Of a DNA stretch of 64,000 bases, positions 43,422 through 51,910 are shown in pieces. Both the position numbers and the translations under genes were made by a program. Source of the DNA: JAICJJ01 sp039809985. Lineage in GTDB: Bacteria; Chloroflexota; Chloroflexia; Thermomicrobiales; UBA6265. The stretch spans positions 1 through 64,000 of the forward strand of contig JBDHWC010000003.1 of assembly GCA_039809985.1 (NCBI GenBank), in the 5' to 3' direction. Positions within the stretch are counted from its first letter, which is position 1; the number at the start of each line of letters is the position of its first letter. The notes under the pieces were generated by a model. The model did no database searches and was not told the DNA's origin. It was given only the letters and a program-made list of their open reading frames with translations.

Positions 43422-44411
43422 ATGACCGAGCCAACGCGGGAGCCGGAACGGCGATTCCGCCTCGGAAGACGGCACCCGGCTGAGCAGGCAATGCTCACCG
43501 AGTCGAGCGAACTCGAAGAGACCGCCGACGACGCCCTCCCCGAGAACACCCGGCCCGACCTCGGCCCCCCCGCGCCGGGCGTGCAGCCGGTCGAGCAGCC
43601 GGGCAGCGGCCTCGGGATGATCGTCAGCATCGCCGTCACCGCCGTGGTGTTCATCCTCGCCATCTACGCCACGGGCCAGCCCACCCCGAACCGGATCCCC
43701 CTCCTCCAAACCACCAACCCCCTCTTCTGGATCGTCGCCGCCCTCGCGGTGCTGGCGGCGGGCGCAGGCTCGGAGTACGCCGAGCGGACGGCCTCCCGGC
43801 AGTTGGCGACGTACGGCCGCGGCCGGCCCGAGGGCGCGCCGGCGACGTCGTGGATCGTGCCGAGCATCGCGACCCTCGCCGCGATCATGCTGGTCGCGAC
43901 CTACCACAACGCCGTCATGCTGGTGGTGGGTCCGCTGGTCGCCTTCTTCGGCAGCTTCGGCGCGTTGCTGGCGCGGGACCTGATCGACGACGCCAGCGAC
44001 AACGCCCTGCGCAGCGCGGCCACCATCCACACGGTCGTCGTGCTGGCGATCGCCTTCCTCGCCTTCAGCGCGGTCTACCTCAACAAGATGGCAACGCCGA
44101 TCACCGCGATCATGGTCGGGCTGATCGGCGGCCTCCTGATGCTGGAGACGTTCGAGCGGAGCGACGCCCCGACCGGGCAGCGCGTCCTCTACTCGCTGAT
44201 CGTCGGCATCGTGCTGGCGCAGGCCGCCGCCGCCTTGATGTGGTGGCCGACCCACGGTTGGACCGGCGGCGCGGTGCTGCTCGTCTGCTTCTACCTTGCC
44301 TCCGGCATCGTCCTCTCCTTCGTGCGGCACGGCTGGGTGCGCACTCGCGACATGCTCGAGTTCGGGGCAGTCAGTCTGATCGCCCTGCTCTTCTTGGCGG
44401 TGACCGCCTGA
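43422..44411 (+). CDS. Polytopic membrane protein of unknown function
   Basis: 329 aa from ATG 43422. The first ~65 residues are polar, acidic and cytoplasmic-looking. Eight or so hydrophobic helices follow, starting at LGMIVSIAVTAVVFILAIYA, with short loops. No catalytic or transport motif is evident. TAGCAT at 43380-43385 may be its -10. Its stop overlaps the start of a 61-aa gene (TGATG), and rarA follows, so the three are likely one transcript. Confidence 0.75.
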   Translation: MTEPTREPERRFRLGRRHPAEQAMLTESSELEETADDALPENTRPDLGPPAPGVQPVEQPGSGLGMIVSIAVTAVVFILAIYATGQPTPNRIPLLQTTNPLFWIVAALAVLAAGAGSEYAERTASRQLATYGRGRPEGAPATSWIVPSIATLAAIMLVATYHNAVMLVVGPLVAFFGSFGALLARDLIDDASDNALRSAATIHTVVVLAIAFLAFSAVYLNKMATPITAIMVGLIGGLLMLETFERSDAPTGQRVLYSLIVGIVLAQAAAALMWWPTHGWTGGAVLLVCFYLASGIVLSFVRHGWVRTRDMLEFGAVSLIALLFLAVTA

Positions 44412-44596
44412 TGGCACGACCGGCCGATGCGTCAGGCAGTCAGTCCGAGAAGGAACTGCACCGGCTCCTGACCGAACTCGACAGTTGCGAGGAACTGCTC
44501 GAACTGATGGACGAACTCGGCCTTGACACCCGCGAAGCCGTCGAATCCCGCGTCGAGACGCTCCACCGGACCATCGACGCCTGGGAGACCGCTTGA
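44411..44596 (+). CDS. 61-aa acidic helical protein of unknown function
   Basis: ATG 44411 overlaps the membrane-protein stop (TGATG). The protein is mostly helical and acidic: ELHRLLTELDSCEELLELMD, then RVETLHRTIDAWE. It has one Cys and no recognised domain. It lies 43 bases before rarA. The tight coupling makes expression likely. It could be an accessory of the membrane protein or of RarA. Confidence 0.6.
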   Translation: MARPADASGSQSEKELHRLLTELDSCEELLELMDELGLDTREAVESRVETLHRTIDAWETA

Positions 44597-44639
44597 GCGC
44601 CCGGCATCGTCCCCGGGGCGCGGCCTCGCGCCCGCTCTG

Positions 44640-45977
44640 ATGCGCGACCTCTTCGACGACCAGCGCGAACGCCAGCTCCGTCGGCACGCGCCGCTCGCCG
44701 CCCGCATGCGGCCCGACCGCCTCGACGACGTCGTCGGCCATTCGGACGTGATCGGGCCCGGCACGTTGCTGCGGCGGGCGATCGAGCAGGACCGACTCTC
44801 GTCGATCATCCTCTGGGGCCCGCCGGGATCCGGCAAGACGACGATTGCCCGACTCATCGCCACCACCACCCGGGCCCGCTTCTCCTCCGTCAGCGCGGTC
44901 ACCGCCGGGGTCGCCGACCTGCGGGCGGTCATCCGCGAAGCCACCGAACGGCTCGGCATGCACGGGCAGCGCACGGTCCTCTTCATCGACGAGATCCACC
45001 GCTTCAACAAGGCGCAGCAGGACGCGATCCTGCCGCAGGTCGAGGACGGCACGGTCATCCTGATCGGGGCGACGACCGAGAACCCGTCGTTCGAGGTGAA
45101 CGCCCCGCTCCTGTCGCGGTCGCGTGTCGTTCGCCTCGAGTCGCTCGCCGACGAGGACGTTCGCCGGCTGGTCGAGCGCGCCCTGGCCGATCGCGAGCGT
45201 GGCATCGGGTATGCCGAGTTGACCATCGAACCGGACGCCGTCGATCTCCTCGTCAACCTCGCCAACGGGGACGCCCGGTTCGCCCTGAACACCCTCGACT
45301 ACGCGGCGGCCGGAACCGACCAGGGCGGGACGATCACCGCCTCGCTGGTCGGGCAGGCTGCCCAGCGCCGCGCCGCCACCTACGACCGGGCCGGGGACGA
45401 CCATTTCGACGCCATCTCGGCCCTGCACAAGACGCTCCGCGGCTCGGACCCCCAAGCCGCCCTCTACTGGCTCGCACGCATGCTCGAGCGCGGCGACGAC
45501 CCTCTCTACATCGCCCGGCGGCTGGTCCGGTTCGCGTCCGAGGACGTCGGTCTCGCCGATCCTCACGCACTGCCGCTGGCCGTTGCGGCGCAGCAGGCCG
45601 TGCATTTCATCGGGCTGCCGGAAGGAGCACTGGCCCTGGCCGAACTGACGGTCTACCTCGCGCTCGCGCCGAAGAGCAACGCCGTCTACCGAGCCTACGG
45701 CGCGGCCCGGGACGACGTCGAGCAGACGCGCAACGACCCGGTGCCGGTCCACCTGCGCAACGCGCCGACGCGCCTGATGAAGGACCTCGGGTTCGGCGCG
45801 GGGTACCGCTACGCGCACGACTTCGAGGGCGGCGTGGTGGGGCAGCAGAACCTGCCGGATCGGCTTGGCCAGCCGTCGTACTACCAGCCGACCGACCGCG
45901 GGTTCGAGCGGGAGTTGACCGAGCGGATGCGCAAGATCACCGAGATCTACAGTAAGACCGAGGACTCGGAGTCATGA
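44640..45977 (+). CDS. rarA: Replication-associated recombination ATPase RarA (MgsA)
   Basis: 445 aa from ATG 44640 (MRDLFDDQRE); no ribosome site is evident, and the frame is open upstream without homology. AAA+ clamp-loader-like: Walker A GPPGSGKTT (~residues 60-68), Walker B VLFIDEIHRFNKAQQD, sensor 1 GATTENPSFEVN, and an arginine-finger region LLSRSRV. The C-terminal tetramerisation part includes ARMLERGDDPLYIARRLVRFASEDVGLADP (cited in part). It acts at stalled forks with SSB. It overlaps rph as ATGA. Confidence 0.95.
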   Translation: MRDLFDDQRERQLRRHAPLAARMRPDRLDDVVGHSDVIGPGTLLRRAIEQDRLSSIILWGPPGSGKTTIARLIATTTRARFSSVSAVTAGVADLRAVIREATERLGMHGQRTVLFIDEIHRFNKAQQDAILPQVEDGTVILIGATTENPSFEVNAPLLSRSRVVRLESLADEDVRRLVERALADRERGIGYAELTIEPDAVDLLVNLANGDARFALNTLDYAAAGTDQGGTITASLVGQAAQRRAATYDRAGDDHFDAISALHKTLRGSDPQAALYWLARMLERGDDPLYIARRLVRFASEDVGLADPHALPLAVAAQQAVHFIGLPEGALALAELTVYLALAPKSNAVYRAYGAARDDVEQTRNDPVPVHLRNAPTRLMKDLGFGAGYRYAHDFEGGVVGQQNLPDRLGQPSYYQPTDRGFERELTERMRKITEIYSKTEDSES

Positions 45978-46708
45978 CCCCGCGACGCAAGGACGACCGC
46001 GCCGCGGACGCGTTGCGGCCGTTGGCGATCTCGCCCGACGCGGTCCCCAACGCCGAGGGGTCCGCCCTGATCACCTTGGGCGACACCCACGTGCTTTGCG
46101 CCGCGACGGTCGAGGAGCGAGTGCCTCGCTGGCTGGCGGGCAAAGGGGGAGGCTGGGTCACCGCCGAGTACAGCATGCTGCCCCGCGCCACCAAGGAGCG
46201 GACGCCGCGCGAGGCCACGCTCGGCAAGCAAGGCGGTCGGACCGTGGAGATTCAGCGCCTGATCGGGCGCTCGCTCCGCGCCGCGGTCGACCTGAGGGCC
46301 CTCGGGGAGCGGCAGATCATCGTTGACTGCGACGTGCTCCGCGCCGACGGCGGAACACGATGCGCGTCAATCAGCGGGGCGTACGTCGCGCTCGCTCTGG
46401 CGTTGCACCGGCTTCGACGCGATCGTTCGATCAAGAAGGATCCGCTGGCCGCCGCGGTGGCCGCCGTCAGCGTCGGCATCCACAACGGCGTGCCGATCCT
46501 CGACCTCGACTACGCCGAGGACTCCAAGGCCGACGCCGACGTCAACGTGGTGATGACGGACGCGCACCGCTTCGTCGAAGTTCAGGGCACGGCCGAGGGC
46601 GCGCCGTTCAGCGACGCCGAACTCTCCGACATGCTGCTGCTCGCGCAACTCGGCCTCGACCAGATCTTCCGAGTCCAGCGCGAGGCGATTCTCGCCGGCA
46701 CCAGTTGA
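45974..46708 (+). CDS. rph: Ribonuclease PH
   Basis: 244 aa. Phosphorolytic 3' trimming of tRNA precursors. The hexameric RNase PH core is very well kept: GWVTAEYSMLPRAT (~residues 57-70), GRTVEIQRLIGRSLRAAVDL, VDCDVLRADGGTR and DLDYAEDSKADADVNVVM with the catalytic Asp pair. It begins inside the rarA stop codon. As tRNAs here lack an encoded CCA in three of four cases, 3' processing by RNase PH and CCA addition is relevant. Confidence 0.97.
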   Translation: MTPRRKDDRAADALRPLAISPDAVPNAEGSALITLGDTHVLCAATVEERVPRWLAGKGGGWVTAEYSMLPRATKERTPREATLGKQGGRTVEIQRLIGRSLRAAVDLRALGERQIIVDCDVLRADGGTRCASISGAYVALALALHRLRRDRSIKKDPLAAAVAAVSVGIHNGVPILDLDYAEDSKADADVNVVMTDAHRFVEVQGTAEGAPFSDAELSDMLLLAQLGLDQIFRVQREAILAGTS

Positions 46709-46714
46709 CCGCGG

Positions 46715-47740
46715 TCAGACCACCGTCCTCGTCACGTCGATCATCGCTCGCTTGAGCGCATCGGACTCCTCGGCCGTCCCCGCCGTGATCCTAAGATGGC
46801 GGTCAAACGCGGCACCCTGCGGCAGGTGGACCGCGATCCCCCGAGCGCGCAGTTCCCGGGCAACCACATCTCGACTCGACAACTCGATGCGGGCCAGCAG
46901 GAAGTTGGACATCGTCGGCATCGGCTGCACCAGACTCAGCTTGCGCAGCGTGCGGAACAGCCGCGAGCGGTCTTCCCTTGCCCTCCGAATCAGCATCTGG
47001 CAGCCGACCGGGTCGTCGAGCGTGGCAACTGCGGCAGCCAAGCCACCCCCGGAGGCCTCTCCCGGGAGCACGTCCGCCACCCGTTCCAGCAGCGAGGGGC
47101 GGGCGACCGCGTACGCCAGCGGGAAGGCGTCGAGCGCGGCCCAGTTCTGGAGCGACTGCACCACGACGACGTTGTCGAGTTCCCTGACGTAAGGCAGAAG
47201 GCTCCTGCCCCCGTACCCGCCGTGCTGCTCGTCGACGACGACGGTCGCGAAGGCCCGTGCCAGACGCACCAGCGCTTGGCCCGGCAGCACCGTGCCGGAT
47301 GGGTCGGACGGCGATCCGACGAAGACCGTGGCAGAGGGCGGCAACGCCTCGAGGATGTCAGGTTCCGCTGCCACCGCATGCCTGAGGTCGCGCGGCAACA
47401 CGAGCGCGGAACGACCGATTCGCTGCGCGCTGCGTGCGATTCCGAAGTCGCCGGGGTCGAATCGGACGAGTTCTTCGGATCGGTTCGCATTGAGCATCAG
47501 AGCCGTGACCAGATGCTCGGGCCGATCGGCAAAGAGGAACCATTCCGGCGGCAACCCGGTTCGGGTCGAGAGCTGCTGTCGCAGTCGGGCCGCGAGAGCT
47601 GGCGGATACGGGTTCGACCCGCCAGCGGCCACGGCCTCGTAGACGGTCAGGAGCGGACCGCGACGGTTCACCGGCAGGTCGAGCCGCAACACGCCTCCAC
47701 CCGCGGCCCCGCGCACGCCGGCCGCCAGCGAACTGCTCAT
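46715..47740 (-). CDS. HisC/CobD-like aminotransferase fold lacking the PLP lysine
   Basis: 341 aa from ATG 47740, overlapping the phosphoesterase stop as ATGA. The fold-type I outline is recognisable: SNPYPPAL near residue 42, VVVDEQHGGYGG (D170, usual PLP-N1 partner), and RITAGTAEESDAL near the C-terminus with the carboxylate-binding Arg. Where HisC has TLSKAFGLAGLRVGY, this protein reads SLQNWAALDAFPLAY (196-210). The Schiff-base Lys is N199 and the later Arg is lost. The DNA reading is clean, with no frameshift. It may be a non-catalytic or binding protein. Confidence 0.75.
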   Translation of the reverse strand: MSSSLAAGVRGAAGGGVLRLDLPVNRRGPLLTVYEAVAAGGSNPYPPALAARLRQQLSTRTGLPPEWFLFADRPEHLVTALMLNANRSEELVRFDPGDFGIARSAQRIGRSALVLPRDLRHAVAAEPDILEALPPSATVFVGSPSDPSGTVLPGQALVRLARAFATVVVDEQHGGYGGRSLLPYVRELDNVVVVQSLQNWAALDAFPLAYAVARPSLLERVADVLPGEASGGGLAAAVATLDDPVGCQMLIRRAREDRSRLFRTLRKLSLVQPMPTMSNFLLARIELSSRDVVARELRARGIAVHLPQGAAFDRHLRITAGTAEESDALKRAMIDVTRTVV

Positions 47741-48567
47741 CGTGCGCCCTTGGCGAGGGCGACGGCACCCGCATCCGGCTCGACGACCCCCTCCGGCCCG
47801 ACGTGAAAGAGCCGGATGCCGTTCGTGACCGGAAGCGCCACGTTGCGAACTGGAACTCCGCCATGCGTCGCCCCGATCTCGTTGCCCAAGTGGGCATGAC
47901 CGTGAATGGCCAGTGCGACCCCGTGGCGGTCGATGACGCGGCCGAGTTCGCTGTTGCCGAGCATCCAATACTTGGCGAGCGGTTCCCGCCCGAGCGTGGT
48001 CGGCGTCGGCGAGAAATGGGTGACGACCAAGCGCGCGTTGGATTCGAGCGCGGCCAGGCAGATTTCAAGCCGCTCCGTCTCGCGCTTGGAGCGAATCGCC
48101 AGCGCTTTCATCGCGCGCCCGGGGAACCGCTCAGGGCCGGCCTCCGGCCAAAAGCCCCCGCCGCAGCCACTGGTCCCGACAATGCCCAGACGGAACCCGT
48201 TGTCGCCCGCGACCACCAGCGACTCGCCGTCGAGCAACTGGATGCCGCCCCGCGTCAGGATCCGACGAAACGCGACCCGCCGCCGCGTGCGGAGATCGTG
48301 GTTCCCCAGCACGGCGACGATCGGAATCCGGGCGTCGGAGAGGAACTCGACCGCGGCGTCGAGCTCGGTCAGCAAGCCGCTGTCGGTGATGTCCCCGGCG
48401 ACGACCAGCAAGTCGGCCTGCCCGCGCAGGTCCGGCAGCGGGTCCAGGCGAACTGGGCGTCCGAACGCGCTGACATGCAGGTCGCCAGTGGCGGCGATCC
48501 GCGCGAACCCCGACGCAACGGCCGAACGGCGGATCGGCATGGGATGGCAGGTGACAGAAGGCTCCAT
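47737..48567 (-). CDS. Calcineurin-like metallophosphoesterase
   Basis: 276 aa from ATG 48567. The two-metal motifs are ATGDLHVSAF (D-x-H, ~27-36), VVAGDITDSG (GD), VLGNHDLR (GNHD), VVTHFSP and AIHGHAHLG (GHxH). The insert between GNHD and the last motifs contains GTSGCGGGFW. Family members hydrolyse phosphodiesters or phosphomonoesters; the substrate is unknown. TAGGAT 10 bases upstream and no ribosome site suggest a very short leader. It is co-translated with the aminotransferase-like gene. Confidence 0.88.
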   Translation of the reverse strand: MEPSVTCHPMPIRRSAVASGFARIAATGDLHVSAFGRPVRLDPLPDLRGQADLLVVAGDITDSGLLTELDAAVEFLSDARIPIVAVLGNHDLRTRRRVAFRRILTRGGIQLLDGESLVVAGDNGFRLGIVGTSGCGGGFWPEAGPERFPGRAMKALAIRSKRETERLEICLAALESNARLVVTHFSPTPTTLGREPLAKYWMLGNSELGRVIDRHGVALAIHGHAHLGNEIGATHGGVPVRNVALPVTNGIRLFHVGPEGVVEPDAGAVALAKGAR

Positions 48568-48577
48568 ACGAGACGGA

Positions 48578-48583
48578 ATCCTA
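48578..48583 (-). promoter_or_regulatory. -10 element (TAGGAT) of the phosphoesterase operon
   Basis: Minus-strand TAGGAT ends 10 bases before ATG 48567, so the leader would be ~3 bases. No ribosome site is present. Confidence 0.4.
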
Positions 48584-48669
48584 GCCTATGCCCGGACCGC
48601 CCAACCCCTACCTTCGTCGCATCCGTCCCACCGTGCCGATCGCCGCGTCGCGGCCCGGGCCGCCTGAGA

Positions 48670-48675
48670 TATCAT
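48670..48675 (+). promoter_or_regulatory. -10 element (TATCAT) 7 bases before the carboxypeptidase GTG
   Basis: TATCAT is followed by CCCGCGC and GTG 48683, fitting a leaderless mRNA. No ribosome site is present. It sits ~90 bases from the divergent TAGGAT element. Confidence 0.5.
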
Positions 48676-48682
48676 CCCGCGC

Positions 48683-49894
48683 GTGAGCGATCGGATGGGG
48701 ATCAACCCGCAACCTCTTCGCCGAAACACGGCTCGGACGTCTCGTCGACGACGGGGTTCGATGTTGTTGGCGTTCGTCGTCGCGCTGGCGATGACGATCG
48801 TGGGCCTCGGTTCCCCATCGGCGTCGGCCAGCGACGACGCCGCCCGGTTTGCCCCGCTCCCAGTCTCGGGGGTCACGGCCCAGTCGGCCTTCGTGCTCGA
48901 CAGCAGTGTCGGCACCCCGCTGCTGGCGCTCAACCCCGACGAGCAACGATCCCCTGCCAGCCTGACCAAGCTGATGACCGCGTTGGTCGTGGTCGAGCAT
49001 GGCGACCTCGAGGCAACGGTCACGATCGCCGAAACCGATCTCGCCTCCGAGTCGGAGTCCCGAGTCGGGCTCGTTGCCGGTGACACCCTGACCGTGCGCG
49101 ACCTGCTCGCCGGCTTGCTGATCCCCTCCGGGAACGACGCGGCGCGCGCCTTGGCCCGCACCGTCGGCCTCGTGCTCGACCCTTCCGCCGCCGACGCCGA
49201 GCAAGCGACGCGGGCCTTTGTCGCGGAGATGAACGCGACCGCGGCCAAGCTCGGAGCGGCCAATACCCACTTCGTCAACCCGACCGGGCTCGACGTGGAC
49301 GGTCAGCACTCCTCCGCCCGCGACATCGCCATTATCGGCGCGACGGCACTGCAGAACTCGCTGGTTCGCGAGTTCACGTCGACCGTCAGCATGACGCTCA
49401 AGTCGACGGCGAATCCGGACGGCTACCCGATCCACACCACCAACGATCTCCTCGTCGACGAGAGTGTCCAAGGCGGCAAGACGGGCACCACGGAGAGTGC
49501 CGGCGGCTGCGTCCTCACCTACTTCGAAGAGGGGCGGAACCTGATCATCGCCGTCGTGCTCGGCAGCGCGCTCGAGCATGACGAAGAGGGGAATCCCCAC
49601 AGTCCTGCCCGCTTCGACGACATGCGCCTGATCATGAGCAACCTCACGGCCGAGTTCCGCTGGGTCAGTCCGGAGGACCGCACCAGTTTCCCCGGGTTGA
49701 GCGACGAGCTCTCCGCGTGGGACGCGGTGCTGGCGTCGGACGTCGACGTGCCGGTGCCGACCGACGCCGCGGACCCCGCTCGCTTCCGCCTTGTGCTCGG
49801 ACCGGCCGCCGCACCGGACAACCCGGTTGGCACCGTGCGATTCTTCTCCGGGCCGGACCTGCTCGCGGAGCAGCCCGTGCTCCAAGGGAAGTGA
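48683..49894 (+). CDS. D-alanyl-D-alanine carboxypeptidase (DacA/DacF-type PBP)
   Basis: 403 aa. The N-terminal region (RRRRG then SMLLAFVVALAMTIVGLGSPSASA, ~25-50) is a signal peptide or anchor. Serine-peptidase S11 motifs are complete: SLTKLM (SxxK, ~92-97), SGND (SxN) and KTGTT. It trims the terminal D-Ala of peptidoglycan stems outside the cell. The final ~90 residues form an unassigned C-terminal domain. It overlaps rluB as GTGA, an odd pairing of a wall enzyme with rRNA modification. Confidence 0.93.
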   Translation: MSDRMGINPQPLRRNTARTSRRRRGSMLLAFVVALAMTIVGLGSPSASASDDAARFAPLPVSGVTAQSAFVLDSSVGTPLLALNPDEQRSPASLTKLMTALVVVEHGDLEATVTIAETDLASESESRVGLVAGDTLTVRDLLAGLLIPSGNDAARALARTVGLVLDPSAADAEQATRAFVAEMNATAAKLGAANTHFVNPTGLDVDGQHSSARDIAIIGATALQNSLVREFTSTVSMTLKSTANPDGYPIHTTNDLLVDESVQGGKTGTTESAGGCVLTYFEEGRNLIIAVVLGSALEHDEEGNPHSPARFDDMRLIMSNLTAEFRWVSPEDRTSFPGLSDELSAWDAVLASDVDVPVPTDAADPARFRLVLGPAAAPDNPVGTVRFFSGPDLLAEQPVLQGK

Positions 49895-51204
49895 CCCGGA
49901 ACTCGCCCGTCAGCCCGGAGGTCGCGACGATCGACGCCAGCGAACGACTGCAACGCGTCCTCTCCGCCCGCGGCGTCGAGTCCCGGCGCAAGGCCGAGGA
50001 CCTCATTCGGGCCGGACGGGTGACGGTCGACGGCGCGACGGTGACCGAACTCGGCACCAAGGTTGATCCCCGGCGCGCCCGCATCACCGTCGACGGTCAG
50101 GTCCTCCGGCCGCAACGGCTCCGCTACATCCTGCTGAACAAGCCGATTGGCTACATCACCACCACCGACGACGAACGGGGTCGGCGCACCGTGATGGACT
50201 TGGTCAACGTCCCGGAGCGGGTCTACCCGGTCGGCCGTCTCGACCGGGACACGGAGGGGCTCCTCCTCCTGACCAACGACGGCGACGTCGCCAACCGCGT
50301 CATGCATCCACGCTACGGATTGGCGAAGGAGTACAACGTCCTCACCGACCGCCGGCCGATTGACCCGGTCATGGAGCGCGTCCGGCGCGGCACCACCATC
50401 GACGGCAGGACGGTCGTACCCGAAGAGTTCCGCATCCTGCGAGAGACGCGGGACGGCCCGTTGCTGACGATCACCATCCACGAGGGCACCAAGCACCTCG
50501 TGCGGCGGGTCATGGAGCAGGCCGGCATCCGCGTCGTCCGCCTCCGCCGCGTGCGGCTCGGACCGCTCTCGCTGGCCGGCATCCGGGAAGGCACGTACCG
50601 GGAACTGACCTCCGGGGAACTGAACTCACTCTTCGAGGCCCTCCGCATCCACGGGGCCGAGGAGCGACCGATCGCGCCGACCGGAGTCAAGACCGGACCG
50701 CCGATTCGGCTGCGCGATTCTTCCCGCCCGAAGCCCGTCCGGTCTCCGGACACCCCGAGGCAGGACGGGCCGGCTCAGAAACCAGACGGCGGGCAAGCGC
50801 ACTCCGGGGCTGCAGCTCATCACCGGAACAGCCTTCCGGAGCAGGACGACCCGCGTCGACGCACGACCGGTGGCAACGACGACGCCAGCCACCGCCAGCG
50901 GGGCCCGCGGGACGACGCGCAAGGAGGGCCTCGGCCCGACAATCGGCGCTACGCACGCACGCCTCACGAGGACGACGACCCGCAGATCCCGAGGAAGCGA
51001 CGACCTGCCAAGAAATCCGCCGCCGAGAAGGCCAATCGCCCTCCGTCGCCGACCAAGGGCGTGGTGCGAGGGCGAGGTCGCAAGATTGACGGAAGCCCGC
51101 CACCACCGCCAAAGAAGACCTCTCGCCATCGGAGCAAGTCGTCTCCACCGCGACGACCAGCCCCGCCGCCCGATCCGGCAAGGGCAGACGATGACCGACC
51201 ATAG
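49891..51204 (+). CDS. rluB: rRNA pseudouridine synthase (RluB/RsuA family) with long basic tail
   Basis: 437 aa from GTG 49891. An S4 domain (ERLQRVLSARGVESRRKAEDLI, cited in part) is followed by the catalytic core. VGRLDRDTEGLLLLTNDGD (~109-127) holds the catalytic Asp, and LAKEYNV and HEGTKHLVRRVMEQAG are family signatures. The enzyme ends near residue 245. The remaining ~190 residues are disordered, rich in Pro/Arg/Lys/Asp (for example KRRPAKKSAAEKA), far longer than usual tails. It overlaps cmk by 14 bases. Confidence 0.92.
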   Translation: MTRNSPVSPEVATIDASERLQRVLSARGVESRRKAEDLIRAGRVTVDGATVTELGTKVDPRRARITVDGQVLRPQRLRYILLNKPIGYITTTDDERGRRTVMDLVNVPERVYPVGRLDRDTEGLLLLTNDGDVANRVMHPRYGLAKEYNVLTDRRPIDPVMERVRRGTTIDGRTVVPEEFRILRETRDGPLLTITIHEGTKHLVRRVMEQAGIRVVRLRRVRLGPLSLAGIREGTYRELTSGELNSLFEALRIHGAEERPIAPTGVKTGPPIRLRDSSRPKPVRSPDTPRQDGPAQKPDGGQAHSGAAAHHRNSLPEQDDPRRRTTGGNDDASHRQRGPRDDAQGGPRPDNRRYARTPHEDDDPQIPRKRRPAKKSAAEKANRPPSPTKGVVRGRGRKIDGSPPPPPKKTSRHRSKSSPPRRPAPPPDPARADDDRP

Positions 51205-51910
51205 CCACGTCGTCGCCATCGACGGCCCGGCTGCGGCCGGCAAGTCAACGGTCGCCCGCCTGCTCGCAGAACGCCTCGGTGCGATGCTGTTCGACACCGG
51301 CACGCTCTACCGCGCCCTGACCCTCGCCGCCCAGAGAAACGGGGTGTCCGCCGACGACGGCCCTGCCCTGGCGCGGCTGGCCGAGCAGAGCCATCTCGAC
51401 ATCCTCCCGCCGTCGCAGGGGGACGGCCGGCTCTACGACGTCATGCTCGACGGTGAGGACGTCACCTGGCCGATCCGCGACCCGAGAGTCGAGGCGAACG
51501 TCTCCGAGGTGGCGGCGCACCAGGCCGTGCGTGACGCCCTGCTCCCGGCCCAGCGGCGAATCGCCACCGGCCGGGTGGTCATCGTCGGCCGCGACATCGG
51601 CTCGGTGGTGGTTCCCGACGCGTCGGTCAAGGTCTTCCTCGAGGCGAGCGTCGAGGAGCGGGCTCGCCGCCGCTATCGGGAACTGGTTCAGCGTGGCCAG
51701 CAGCCTGACTTCGAGAACGTCCTGCGCGACTTGCGCGCCCGCGACGAGATCGACTCCACGAGAAGCGCGTCCCCCCTTCGGGTTCCCACCGGCGCCTTCG
51801 TGCTGGCCACCGACGGGATGACCGTCGACGAGGTGGTCGACCGACTGGAGGCCGTGGTTCGCGAGACTTGGTCGAGTCTGGCCGCCGCGCCGATCGCGTC
51901 GAGGCCATGA
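51191..51910 (+). CDS. cmk: Cytidylate kinase
   Basis: 239 aa. Phosphorylates CMP and dCMP. ATG 51191 lies inside the rluB tail and has AAGGGCAG upstream. The P-loop is IDGPAAAGKSTVARLLAE, the substrate region FDTGTLYRALTLAA, and GRDIGSVVVPDASVKVFLEA plus RARRR are the family's late motifs; the CMP-binding insert lies between. The cmk-plsC order is common in bacteria. It overlaps plsC as ATGA. Confidence 0.96.
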   Translation: MTDHSHVVAIDGPAAAGKSTVARLLAERLGAMLFDTGTLYRALTLAAQRNGVSADDGPALARLAEQSHLDILPPSQGDGRLYDVMLDGEDVTWPIRDPRVEANVSEVAAHQAVRDALLPAQRRIATGRVVIVGRDIGSVVVPDASVKVFLEASVEERARRRYRELVQRGQQPDFENVLRDLRARDEIDSTRSASPLRVPTGAFVLATDGMTVDEVVDRLEAVVRETWSSLAAAPIASRP

